A stretch of 64,000 nt of DNA from positions 1-64,000 of the forward strand of contig JABLWZ010000018.1 in the NCBI GenBank assembly GCA_013178275.1, written 5' to 3'. The position numbers were made by a program, and so were the translations under genes. Below are positions 56,155 to 64,000 of this stretch, piece after piece. Every line of letters starts with the position of its first letter. Positions within the stretch are counted from its first letter, which is position 1. The notes under the pieces were generated by a model. That model made no database searches. It saw only the letters and a list, made by a program, of their open reading frames with translations, and was not told the DNA's origin. This stretch comes from Bacillota bacterium (lineage in GTDB: Bacteria; Bacillota; Ch66; Ch109).

Positions 56155-56958
56155 TCAACCACTGGATTTCGGTTTAGCCGGCTTTTCCGCCCTCACCTGC
56201 ATGCACTCGCATCCCCGTTCCGGCGGCAGGCTCTTCATGGTGGCTGTTATCAGCAGCCGGAGGCTGCTGGCGTTCTTGTCCATTACCTCCAGGACCTCTT
56301 CGTGGCTCAGGGGTGTCGGGGATATCCCCGCCGCGTAGTTGGTCACCATGGCCACGGTGGCGTAGCAGATGCCCAGCTCCCGGGCCAGCACCACCTCGGG
56401 CACGTTGGTCATCCCGATCACGTCTCCCCCCAACATGCGAAACATCCGTATCTCGGCGGCCGTTTCGTAACGCGGCCCCTCGGTGCAGACGTAGGTCCCC
56501 CGGTAGTGCATCCGCAGGCCTTCCCGCTTACCGCAGTCGAACATGGTCTGCCGCAGTTCCCGGCAGTAGGGAAAGGTCACGTCGACGTGGAACACCCCTC
56601 CCGGCCCACCCTCGTAAAAGGTCTGGACCCGGCCCCGGGTAAAGTCCAGGAACTGGTCGACCATCACCAGGTCGCCCGCCTGCATATCGGTATTCAGCGA
56701 CCCCACCGCGGCGGTGGCGATGGCCCGCTCCACCCCCAGCTCGCGCAGGCTCCAGAGGTTGGCCCGGTAGTTTATCTTGTGGGGAGGCACCTGGTGCTGC
56801 GAGCCGTGCCGGGGCACGAAAGCGACCTCCCGCCCCTGGTACCCGCCGATCTTCACCGTGACCTCCCCGTAAGGGGTCCTGACCGACTGCTCCCGCGGGT
56901 CTTCCAGGATTGCGGGGTCGTAGACCCCGGTCCCCCCGATGATAGCCAGATTCACCAT
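56155..56958 (-). CDS. MtnP-family nucleoside phosphorylase with PNP/MTIP-like purine site
   Basis: This 267-residue paralogue of the phosphorylase at 50966 has IGGTGVYDP, RHGSQHQVPPHKINYRANLWSLRELGV and EGPRYETAAEIRMFR. Its purine-recognition segment is VTNYAAGIS, with Asn and Ala where MTAPs have Asp-Tyr-Asp. Asn at this place is typical of 6-oxopurine enzymes (PNP or methylthioinosine phosphorylase). It is probably co-transcribed with ftsY upstream and mtnA downstream. Product identity is open between MTA, methylthioinosine and inosine/guanosine. Confidence 0.88.
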   Translation of the reverse strand: MVNLAIIGGTGVYDPAILEDPREQSVRTPYGEVTVKIGGYQGREVAFVPRHGSQHQVPPHKINYRANLWSLRELGVERAIATAAVGSLNTDMQAGDLVMVDQFLDFTRGRVQTFYEGGPGGVFHVDVTFPYCRELRQTMFDCGKREGLRMHYRGTYVCTEGPRYETAAEIRMFRMLGGDVIGMTNVPEVVLARELGICYATVAMVTNYAAGISPTPLSHEEVLEVMDKNASSLRLLITATMKSLPPERGCECMQVRAEKPAKPKSSG

Positions 56959-56970
56959 CGTATGTCACCT

Positions 56971-57882
56971 TCAGTCAAAAATCGCGTCAACGAACTCCCG
57001 GGGGTTGAAGTCCCTCAGGTCCTCCACCTGCTCCCCGATCCCGATCAGCTTCACGGGTATATTCAGCTCCGAGGCGATCGCGATGACTATCCCGCCGCGC
57101 GCCGTCCCGTCCAGCTTCGTCAGTGCCAGCCCGGTAACCCCGGCGGCCTGGCTGAACAGCTTGGCCTGGCTGATCGCGTTCTGCCCCGTGGTAGCGTCCA
57201 AAACCAGCAGCACCTCGTGCGGCGCCTTGGGGCTGTCGCGCTCGATCACCCGCCGCACCTTCTTCAGCTCCTCCATCAGGTTGACCTTGGTGTGCAGGCG
57301 GCCGGCGGTATCAACGATAAGAATGTCGGCCTTCCTCGAACGCGCCGCCTGCATCCCGTCGTACACCACCGCCGCGGGGTCCGAACCCTCCTGGTGGCGG
57401 ATTACCTCCACCCCGGCCCGCTGTCCCCAGACCTCCAGCTGGTCTATCGCCGCCGCCCGGAAGGTGTCCGCCGCCGCGATGAGCACCTTTTTGCCCTCCT
57501 GGCGGAACCGGCTGGCGAGCTTCCCGATGGTGGTGGTCTTGCCCACCCCGTTCACCCCGACCACCATTATCACGCTGGTCCCCTCGCCGTCAAGGTTGAG
57601 GGTCGGGACCCCGGTGTCCAGGACGTCCGAGATCAGCTGCTTGAGCACGTCCTTCAGCTGCTCGGCCTCGGTGATCTTGTTCTTCTTTACCTCCTGGCGG
57701 AGGTTCGCTATCAGCTCCAGGGAGGTGTTGACCCCCACGTCGGCCTGGATGAGGGCCTCCTCCATCTCCTCGTACAGTTCCTCGTCGATGTTCTTATGCC
57801 GGCTGATGATCTGCTCGACCTTATCCACCAGACCCTGGCGGGTTTTGCTCAGGCCGGCCTTTAAACGGTTAAAAATATTCAC
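56971..57882 (-). CDS. ftsY: Signal recognition particle receptor FtsY
   Basis: FtsY is the membrane-associated GTPase partner of Ffh. The protein of about 303 residues has an NG core with GVNGVGKTTTIGKLA (G1), DTAGRLHTK (G3) and TKLDGTARGG. The acidic A domain seen in Proteobacteria is absent, as usual in Clostridia. GTG 57882 has AAAGGA 7 nt upstream and starts at FNRLKAGLSKTR, the family N-terminus. It is followed 13 nt later by the phosphorylase gene. Confidence 0.97.
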   Translation of the reverse strand: MNIFNRLKAGLSKTRQGLVDKVEQIISRHKNIDEELYEEMEEALIQADVGVNTSLELIANLRQEVKKNKITEAEQLKDVLKQLISDVLDTGVPTLNLDGEGTSVIMVVGVNGVGKTTTIGKLASRFRQEGKKVLIAAADTFRAAAIDQLEVWGQRAGVEVIRHQEGSDPAAVVYDGMQAARSRKADILIVDTAGRLHTKVNLMEELKKVRRVIERDSPKAPHEVLLVLDATTGQNAISQAKLFSQAAGVTGLALTKLDGTARGGIVIAIASELNIPVKLIGIGEQVEDLRDFNPREFVDAIFD

Positions 57883-57904
57883 GCGTGTTTCCTTTCGGTC
57901 AGTT

Positions 57905-58160
57905 ACATTCATACTGCGACTCTCCAGAGCTACCAATCAAGCCTTCTGTCGCTCCAATCATGGGTTGTCCGATTATCTCCACTGTGGCTGACAGTACCGC
58001 TCGCGTCAGCTCTCACTCGCTTCTAGCAGCCCTGGTCTATTATTCCCCCGTGGTGGAGGTCAGCTCGTTCAAGCTTTGAGCAGCTTTTTAACAGCTGTCG
58101 TTGAAGCTTACAGCACATTTGGTTTAAGTCAGCGATTAAGCTTTGCAGCACACGCATTAT
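57905..58160 (+). repeat. Intergenic repeat family, locus E (one unit plus a partial)
   Basis: CTACCAATCAAGCCTTCTGTCGCTCC, GTTGTCCGATTATCTCC, GGCTGACAGTACCGCTC and CAGCTCGTTCAAGCTTTGAG align with loci B and C. A second start, GTCAGCGATTAAGCTTTGC, appears at about 58128. It lies between ftsY and the GH57 operon end, with no coding gene. Confidence 0.85.
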
Positions 58161-58197
58161 TATATCACAAGCTGGTATCACTTGGGAAAATACCATT

Positions 58198-58220
58198 AAC
58201 CCGGCTTCGCCAGCCGGGTT
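58198..58220 (-). terminator. Stem-loop downstream of the GH57 genes
   Basis: AACCCGGC (58198-58205) and GCCGGGTT (58213-58220) form an 8-bp stem. On the minus strand AATGGTATTTTCC follows, an imperfect T stretch, so termination is likely but not certain. Confidence 0.5.
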
Positions 58221-58239
58221 GCGGATTTACGGCGTATCT

Positions 58240-60348
58240 TCACACACTCACTCCCAGGGAGAGCCGCATTGTCCACTCCCCCCCCGGCTCCAGGGTTACC
58301 GGCCAGGACGGTGTCAGTACCGATGACTGGTAGGTCTTTTCCCACCCCGACTCGGACTGCGAAACCGTCTGCAGGGGAAACCGCCACAAAGCCGCAGGCC
58401 GCTCCCAGCCGAAGGTGACTATCCCCCCCATCACCTCGTCGGACAGCTTCACCTCCGAGACCCCCACGTCCTCGCCCCGGCTGACAAACGAAGGCTCCGC
58501 CGGTTCCTCGCCGTCCAGGTAGTAGCGGCCCCCCGGCCCGTTATTGGCGGGCATCGACAGGTTGCATTCCACCCCGAACCTGGTGCGGAGCGGCAGAGCG
58601 GACAGGTTGGCCAGGCGGTAGGTCACGCTCACCTGTTTATCCCCGAAGTGGAAGGTCTTCAGGACCCGCACCTCGAAATCCTGGTCGCCCGAGCGGACCT
58701 TCCCGTTCCTCTCCAGGACCAGTTCCGGCCGCTTGTCAGGTTCGATCTGCTGGATGGCGTACTCGCCCAGCACGAAGTCCCCCTGCTCGTCGTAGTCGCT
58801 GCGGCTGAATCCCGCCAGGTCCGCCGAATCCCCGAAGAAGTGCTCGATAAAAGCCCGCCTCGGGTACCAGTCGTAGCACAGTTCTTCCCGCAGGCAGGGG
58901 TCCGAGGCGGACTCCCGGTCGTGGATGGTGCAGATGGACTCGGTGTCGGGCGGGGTCGTCCCCGGCTCGGTCTCACACTCGTGGTAGTGCTCGAAACGAC
59001 GGGCCAGGGTGTTCAACAGATTCACCCGCCAGGGACGGATGCCCCAATCGAAGAGGTGTCCCCCCAGGTGAGGGATGATCCCGCAGGAGTAGACCGGGGT
59101 GGAGACCATGACCTCGCTGCTGCCGTCCCGGTCGTAGTCGAAAAGCCGGCAGCGGAAGCCCTCCCCGTCCCCGATCAGGCTCTCCGCCACCAGCAGCTGA
59201 TAGTGGATCGCGTGCCGCAGGTGAGGCAGGTAGAGCCCGCCAAAAACCCCGTGCCAGTAGGCGTCGTTGGTCTGGGCCCGGTAGATGGCCAGCTGGGCCG
59301 TGTCCCGCTCCGGGGAGGGCGGTATCTTCTTGGCCTCCTGGGTCAGGAACAGCATCTTCTTGTGCATCAGGTTGCTCTCCGGGTACTTCACCAGGAAGTT
59401 CTTCCATATGCCGCCGTGCAGGAACGGCCGCAGCTCTTCCAGGCTGGCCGAGCGTTCCATCTGCCGGTGGGCCCGTCCCAGTATCACCGCCTTGTCGGCG
59501 GGCAGCGACCACTGCCCCATCTCGAAGTAAGAGGCTGTCGGCAGGTAGACCCTTCCCCGGGGCGGCTCTGAGTCCAGTATCTCGCTAAAGGTCTTGGTAT
59601 GTATCCAGTCCCGGTGGCTCTCGACCGTGGCTAAAAAGTTGTCCAGCCATCCCTGGGTATATACCCAGTCGTAGGTATCGGGCCAGCCGCCGTACTTCTC
59701 ACCGTCATCGACGACGATCGCGCAGCGCCCGCCCCCGTCCGAGGCCATCTCCTCCAGGTAGGTGATGGACTTGTCCACCGCCTGGAAGGGGGTCAGGTAC
59801 CTGAGCCGGGAGTCGATGGGGAAGATCGCCAGCGCCTGCCCCTCCTCCTCGGTCATGTAGTACCCGTGCAGCTGCTCCGGGCCAAACCCGGTGCAGGTGA
59901 AGTGGTAGTCGTCGACCAGTACATACTCGATCCCGGCCTGCACCAGCGCCGGCACGATGGACGAGTCCCAGACCCGCTCCGCCAGCCAGATCCCCCGCGG
60001 CACCGCGCCCAGTTTCTCCTTCAGGTAGCGGGTCAGGAGCAGGACCTGCTCCCGGCGGTCGGCCTCGGGGATGACCGCCAGGATCGGTTCGTAGAACCCC
60101 CCTCCCAGCATCTCCACCTGTCCCCGCCGGATCAGCTCCCGAAGCTTCTCCAGCAGGCCCGGGCGGTGAACCTCCAGCCACTCCAGCAGGCCCCCGGTAT
60201 AGTGGACGGTCATCTTAAAGCCGGGGTGCTTGTCCAGCACCTCCAGAAAAGGCAGGTAGGATTTTTCCACCAGCTCCTCGAAGACAAAGTCGAAGTTGCC
60301 CACCGGCTGGTGACAGTGGATTCCGAAAAGAAGATCGACCGATTTCAA
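58240..60348 (-). CDS. GH57 alpha-amylase / 4-alpha-glucanotransferase-type enzyme
   Basis: This 702-residue GH57 protein has IHCHQPVGNF (conserved region 1), the catalytic nucleophile Glu124 in GIWLAERVWD and the acid Asp near 214 in VVDDGEKYG, positions nearly identical to the Thermococcus litoralis glucanotransferase. The C-terminal half (about 380-700) carries DUF1925/1926-like beta-rich domains. It probably remodels internal glucans (cytoplasmic, no signal peptide). It is directly adjacent (0 nt) to a second GH57 gene upstream. Confidence 0.9.
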   Translation of the reverse strand: MKSVDLLFGIHCHQPVGNFDFVFEELVEKSYLPFLEVLDKHPGFKMTVHYTGGLLEWLEVHRPGLLEKLRELIRRGQVEMLGGGFYEPILAVIPEADRREQVLLLTRYLKEKLGAVPRGIWLAERVWDSSIVPALVQAGIEYVLVDDYHFTCTGFGPEQLHGYYMTEEEGQALAIFPIDSRLRYLTPFQAVDKSITYLEEMASDGGGRCAIVVDDGEKYGGWPDTYDWVYTQGWLDNFLATVESHRDWIHTKTFSEILDSEPPRGRVYLPTASYFEMGQWSLPADKAVILGRAHRQMERSASLEELRPFLHGGIWKNFLVKYPESNLMHKKMLFLTQEAKKIPPSPERDTAQLAIYRAQTNDAYWHGVFGGLYLPHLRHAIHYQLLVAESLIGDGEGFRCRLFDYDRDGSSEVMVSTPVYSCGIIPHLGGHLFDWGIRPWRVNLLNTLARRFEHYHECETEPGTTPPDTESICTIHDRESASDPCLREELCYDWYPRRAFIEHFFGDSADLAGFSRSDYDEQGDFVLGEYAIQQIEPDKRPELVLERNGKVRSGDQDFEVRVLKTFHFGDKQVSVTYRLANLSALPLRTRFGVECNLSMPANNGPGGRYYLDGEEPAEPSFVSRGEDVGVSEVKLSDEVMGGIVTFGWERPAALWRFPLQTVSQSESGWEKTYQSSVLTPSWPVTLEPGGEWTMRLSLGVSV

Positions 60349-62538
60349 TTATGTGCACCACCTGTCTGGTTCCGGGGAAACACCGGGCACCCGCACGTTT
60401 ATGTAGTCATCGCTCGGCCAGCGCTCCAGTTCCCCTTTCTCGTTCTCCACCACGACACTGAGGTGAAACTCGTCGTTCTCGTTCAGGCCTATCGTATCGA
60501 GCGGCACGGCCAGCTCCAGGACCTCCTCCAGTCCGAAACGCTCGATCGGCCGCCCCGCCTCCCCGTTGGCGGCCTTGACCAGGTAAGCCTGGGGGCCGTA
60601 AGCGCCCTTGCTGATCTTTACCTTGAACCGCTCCCGGTGCTCGATCTCGATCTCGATCAGGGGCTCGTTCCCGTACAGATCGATTAACTCGGGGTGACCG
60701 CCCCGCAGCCAGCCGCAGCCCTCCCCCTGGAGGCGCAGGTAGAGGTTGCCCCGGTCGAAACCGTAGTTTATCTTCTCGACCAGATAGCGGGACCGTGCCA
60801 TCGCCCCCCCGCCCTTGCGGAAGGAAAAGGCCCCCGACGATTCCCAGCCGCTTTCATCGGCCCGTCCGTCGATATCAGGATTGATAAGCTCCTTCGGCTG
60901 CAGCAGCGAGTACTCCTCCTCCTGGTCCGATAGCGGCAGCGACAGGCCGGACGGGGGAACCGCCCCGATCGACTCGTGGACATACTTCAGGTGCTGGCGG
61001 AAGAGCTTGTCGAACTCGGAGTCCAGCGCGCTGGAGTGGGTATCCCCAAACCACCAGAACCAGTCGCTCCCCTCCGCGATCATCATCTCCCTCCCGGTCT
61101 GCTGCCACGCCCGGCCCTCGGGGTCGTCCTTCAGGCGCTGCTCCAGGGTCTCCCGGGTGCGGGCCAGGTAATCCCAGGCGTTGTTCTTCACCGGCTGCCC
61201 CACCCAGGTCCCAAAATCCGCGTTTATCCAGGAGCCGGGAAAAACATGGCGGATGCGCTCAACGGCCGGGAAGCGCGACAGGTACTCGGAGAAGGTCGTC
61301 ATCTCCAGCAGCGGGTGCTCCACCAGTCCCCGGTAGACCCCGGTCAGGAAGTCGTATCCCTGGCGGTAGTAATACTCCCAGGCGTTCTCCCCGTCCAGGA
61401 TGATAGAGATCAGGTTCGGCCTCCCGACGGGCAGGTCCTGGGCCAGGTTGGAAAGCCGGTGCAGCAGGTCGGCCACCGCGTCGGTCGTGAACCAGCGGTG
61501 GTATACGAACCCGATCAGGTCGGAGACGGCGTGGTCGCGGAAAAAGACAGCCAGCTTGCCCGACCGCCCCTCCCAGAGGTAGGGCTGGTAGAGGAACCCG
61601 CGGTCCTCCGGATAACGCCCCTCCTCCCGCAGGGTCTGGGCCAGTATCTCTTCGTCGGAGGCGGTCCAGGACACCCCCGACCGGGCCATCAGGTCCAGCG
61701 CCGCGTCGCTCACCGCCCCCTCCGACGGCCACATCCCGCGGGGGATGCGCTGGAAAACGTACCGTGAGTAGTCCATCCCCATTTCCACGTGGCGGCGCGC
61801 GTCCTCGGGGTACGAAAAGCGGCGGCTGGGCAGCGGAGCCCCGGGCGACGAGACCCGGGCCTCGCTGGTGTCGCAGAGCAGCGGTAATATAGGATGGAAG
61901 TAAGGACTGGTCGATATCTCGATCCGGCCCAGGTCGCGCAGTCCCCGGTAGAGCGGTATCACCCGGCGCAGCACCTCCATCTGTTTGGCCACCAGACGCG
62001 CCTTGTCCACCGGGGTGTAGCGCGTGCCCTTGCGCAGCAGGTAGTGGATCTCCTCGTCGTGGTCCTTGATGGTCTGGCCGAACCAGGTCAGGTTGAACCA
62101 GACCTGGAGGTCGAGAAAGTCCTGGTTGGTAAACTCCTTCACCCGCTCCATCACCCGGTTCGGGTCCCCCCGCCGGGACAGCAGTTCCAGGTAGCGGGGG
62201 TAGGGGCGGATCATAAACTCCTCGTGGACGTGAAAGAAGTTGGCCAGGATGAAAGCCTTCTCCTCCCGGCTCAAATCGCTGGGGTCTTTGATGGTGTGTT
62301 CCAGGTAGACGTCGGTGGCTCCGCTCCTGGTGTATTCAATAAGCTGCTCCAGCAGCGACGGGGTAAAATTGAAGGTTACCCGGGTCCCCTCGACCTCCTC
62401 TACGATCTTTCCCATATCGTAGTAGCTCTTGATGCCGTGCAGGCGGACCCAGGGTAGGTGGTAGCGGTTGGCGCCGATCTCCTTGTAGATCGGTTGGTGC
62501 ATATGCCAGAGAAAGGCAACGTACAGTTTTGGGCCCAT
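60349..62538 (-). CDS. GH57 glycoside hydrolase (amylase/pullulanase-like)
   Basis: This 729-residue GH57 enzyme has FLWHMHQPIY at the start, WPSEGAVSDAALDL with the catalytic Glu and SIILDGENAWEYYYRQG with the acid. A C-terminal beta-sandwich domain (about 545-725: INPDIDGRADESGWESSG, VEKINYGFDRGNLYLRLQG) resembles the glucodextranase/carbohydrate-binding type seen in GH57 proteins. No signal peptide. It works with the downstream GH57 gene, likely on glycogen-like polymers. The start follows GGAAG. Confidence 0.9.
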   Translation of the reverse strand: MGPKLYVAFLWHMHQPIYKEIGANRYHLPWVRLHGIKSYYDMGKIVEEVEGTRVTFNFTPSLLEQLIEYTRSGATDVYLEHTIKDPSDLSREEKAFILANFFHVHEEFMIRPYPRYLELLSRRGDPNRVMERVKEFTNQDFLDLQVWFNLTWFGQTIKDHDEEIHYLLRKGTRYTPVDKARLVAKQMEVLRRVIPLYRGLRDLGRIEISTSPYFHPILPLLCDTSEARVSSPGAPLPSRRFSYPEDARRHVEMGMDYSRYVFQRIPRGMWPSEGAVSDAALDLMARSGVSWTASDEEILAQTLREEGRYPEDRGFLYQPYLWEGRSGKLAVFFRDHAVSDLIGFVYHRWFTTDAVADLLHRLSNLAQDLPVGRPNLISIILDGENAWEYYYRQGYDFLTGVYRGLVEHPLLEMTTFSEYLSRFPAVERIRHVFPGSWINADFGTWVGQPVKNNAWDYLARTRETLEQRLKDDPEGRAWQQTGREMMIAEGSDWFWWFGDTHSSALDSEFDKLFRQHLKYVHESIGAVPPSGLSLPLSDQEEEYSLLQPKELINPDIDGRADESGWESSGAFSFRKGGGAMARSRYLVEKINYGFDRGNLYLRLQGEGCGWLRGGHPELIDLYGNEPLIEIEIEHRERFKVKISKGAYGPQAYLVKAANGEAGRPIERFGLEEVLELAVPLDTIGLNENDEFHLSVVVENEKGELERWPSDDYINVRVPGVSPEPDRWCT

Positions 62539-62662
62539 CTTCCTAAGATCATCCTTCCTTCTCCCGACGGTCCGCGGACCGCCTCTGGCATGATGGAGTA
62601 CGTACCTCTATTAGTATCTTCTAAAAGACTATATGCGATACCTGGCTTGCACAATTCGATCA

Positions 62663-63637
62663 CTATTTCGCCGTTTTCGGAAAAAGCACCTCCCCCGCGA
62701 CGACCCGGAAGATGCTGCCGTCCTTTTGGCGCAGCAGCAGGCTCCCGTCCTCCTCCACATCCTCCGCCGTCCCTTCGACCGCCGCCTCGTCGAAGTTCAC
62801 CTTCACCCAGCGCCCCAGGGTGTGGGACATCGCCCTCCACTCGTCCAGCAGGTTGGCGAACCCGTCCTTTACCCATTCGTCGTAGCACTTCTCCAGCTCC
62901 TCCAGGCAGCGCTGCAGGACCTCCAGCCGGGAAACCGGGCTCTTCAATTCCGACTGCAGGGAGGTCGCCGGGTACCGATAGCGCGACGGTATCTGGATCT
63001 CGTGATTGATGTTGATGCCGATCCCGATCACCAGGTGATGGATGCTGTCCATGTCCGAACTCATCTCGGTGAGTATCCCCACCACCTTGCCCTCGTTCAA
63101 CAGGATGTCGTTAGGCCACTTGATCCTTACCTCCAGCCCGGTGCTCCGCTTTATCCCGCGGGCCACGGCCACCGCGGCCATTAGGGTCGCCCGGGGGGCG
63201 TACCGCGGAGCGAAGCTCGGCCGGAGTATCACCGTAAAATAGACCCCCGAGTAAGGCGGCGACTCCCACTGCCGGCCCTGCCTTCCCTTCCCCCGGGACT
63301 GGTGCTCGGCCACCACGATGGTGCCCTCCCTGGCCCCCTCGCGGGCCAGTTTCTTGGCGACCTCGTTGGTCGAGTCGGTCTCCTCCAGGTAGACCACCTC
63401 GCGGCCCATCCACCCGGTATTAAGCCCCCGGGCGATCTCCGCCGGCAGCAGCCGGTCGGGACGCAGCCGGAGGCGGTAGCCCTGCCGCGGCTGGGCGTCG
63501 ATATCGTACCCCAGCTCCCGCAGAGACCGCACCTGCTTCCATACCGCCGTCCGCGAAACCCCCAGCTCCTGGCTGATATCCTCCCCGGAGACATACCCCT
63601 CTTTAGCCGCCAGCAGGTCCAGTAGATTCTTCTTCAT
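62663..63637 (-). CDS. birA: Biotin-protein ligase / biotin repressor BirA
   Basis: This 324-residue bifunctional protein has an N-terminal winged helix (about 1-60, SRTAVWKQVRSLRELGYDI) for DNA binding and a catalytic domain with ETDSTNEVAK, GKGRQGRQW (116-124) for biotinyl-AMP and KWPNDILLNEGKVVGIL. A C-terminal SH3-like domain follows (GRWVKVNFDEAAVEGTAEDV). No palindromic biotin operator was recognised in this window, so regulated targets lie elsewhere. Confidence 0.96.
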   Translation of the reverse strand: MKKNLLDLLAAKEGYVSGEDISQELGVSRTAVWKQVRSLRELGYDIDAQPRQGYRLRLRPDRLLPAEIARGLNTGWMGREVVYLEETDSTNEVAKKLAREGAREGTIVVAEHQSRGKGRQGRQWESPPYSGVYFTVILRPSFAPRYAPRATLMAAVAVARGIKRSTGLEVRIKWPNDILLNEGKVVGILTEMSSDMDSIHHLVIGIGININHEIQIPSRYRYPATSLQSELKSPVSRLEVLQRCLEELEKCYDEWVKDGFANLLDEWRAMSHTLGRWVKVNFDEAAVEGTAEDVEEDGSLLLRQKDGSIFRVVAGEVLFPKTAK

Positions 63638-63695
63638 ATCACACCTCGGTCAATCCTATCAAAAGTCTTCCAGAAGTCCCTTATTCTGAGTATAA

Positions 63696-63704
63696 ATTAT
63701 AGCA
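63696..63704 (-). promoter_or_regulatory. Extended -10 promoter of birA
   Basis: On the minus strand TGCTATAAT is a consensus extended -10; no good -35 is needed or seen. The predicted start is about 52 nt before birA. Confidence 0.65.
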
Positions 63705-63777
63705 TATCTATCAGGAATAAAAAAAACTGGGTGCCGCCAACCCCTTTGCTGATAGTCTTCTTCTGACGCATCAGCAT

Positions 63778-64000
63778 TCAATCGACCCTAAAAAGTGGCC
63801 ATACTCTGCGGGGGCAGGAGCCCGTTATGGTGCGCAGCGTCTTACTGCCCTGTGAAGGCTGAAAGGCAAAGGGGCGAGCGACAGGAGGTCGCGAGAAAGC
63901 AAAGGGCATGGACGCGCGTTTTGCTTTTCCCAGACCCCTTATGCCGAGGCCGAACAGTTGGCAGTAAAGATGCGGGAATATGGAGCGACAGGTCACCGCA
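63778..64000 (+). ncRNA. Structured RNA element, HEARO / IscB omega-RNA-like (copy 2, 3' end outside the window)
   Basis: Begins TTCAATCG like copy 1 and shares GGGGC-AGGA-GCCC, CCCGTTATGG, GTCTTACTGCCCTG, GGGGCGAGCGACAGGAGGTCGCGAG in parts and TATGGAGCGACAGG. The helix that is GGTAGAA/TTCTACC in copy 1 is GGCA/TGCC here. The variable hairpin is AAAGCAAA/TTTTGCTTTT here against an unrelated sequence in copy 1. The sequence stops in CACCGCA, the 3' strand of the closing helix. Whether an IscB gene follows is unknown. Confidence 0.55.

Noticed and set aside
63778-63996. 72-residue minus-strand frame at the window end
   Set aside because: It lies on the opposite strand of the structured RNA copy, whose pairing pattern explains the conservation better; no ribosome-binding site.

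Overview
The window looks like the chromosome of a GC-rich Clostridia-type Firmicute. The evidence is the ylxM-ffh-rpsP-khpA-rimM-trmD-rplS-rbgA-rnhB-(fliK-like)-(flhB-like)-yraN-comM gene order, which is the Bacillus/Clostridium arrangement, together with strong Shine-Dalgarno sequences, AddAB instead of RecBCD, and ComM, BirA, RbgA and YlxM families. A large beta-oxidation block suggests a fatty-acid-oxidising, possibly syntrophic, anaerobe. That lifestyle and the taxonomic rank are inference.

Layout. (1) 1-4087: right end of an integrated element (phage-like genes, XRE repressor pair with operator repeats, ImmA-like protein, unknown protein, large serine recombinase) inserted in comM, whose 5' part remains at 4047-5189. 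(2) 5.3-17.97 kb: mainly translation, ribosome-maturation and secretion genes. These are RNase HII, RbgA, L19, TrmD, RimM, KhpA, S16, Ffh and YlxM on the minus strand and AsnRS on the plus strand. (3) 18.6-27.8 kb: small genes of unknown function followed by addBA. (4) 28-33.2 kb: a structured RNA element, an MFS exporter, a split NHEJ module (LigD-type polymerase, ligase, Ku) and a very AT-rich orphan PD-(D/E)xK nuclease. (5) 33.3-47.7 kb: a CBS-PAS sigma-54 activator and a minus-strand beta-oxidation cluster: CoA-transferase, hydroxyacyl-CoA dehydrogenase/hydratase, thiolase, three acyl-CoA dehydrogenases and two crotonases. The cluster is headed by a well-formed -24/-12 promoter. (6) 48-50.9 kb: Nudix, DUF35/thiolase pair and macro-domain genes. 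(7) 51-57 kb: methionine-cycle and purine salvage: two MtnP-like phosphorylases with different purine-site residues, an isochorismatase-like hydrolase, Apt, AhcY, a class II aldolase and MtnA. The set fits a DHAP-shunt type salvage of 5'-deoxynucleosides. (8) 57-63.6 kb: FtsY, two adjacent GH57 enzymes and BirA.

Two repeat systems cross this layout. A family of roughly 190-210 bp intergenic repeats (five loci, tandem at two, all in the same orientation) sits between genes. A separate element of about 255 bp (27992-28246 and 63778 to the window end) folds into a conserved structure with compensatory changes and resembles HEARO/IscB omega-RNA.

Limits: no database search, folding program or codon-usage calculation was run. 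Family names come from motif recognition, and starts were chosen by ribosome-binding-site spacing.
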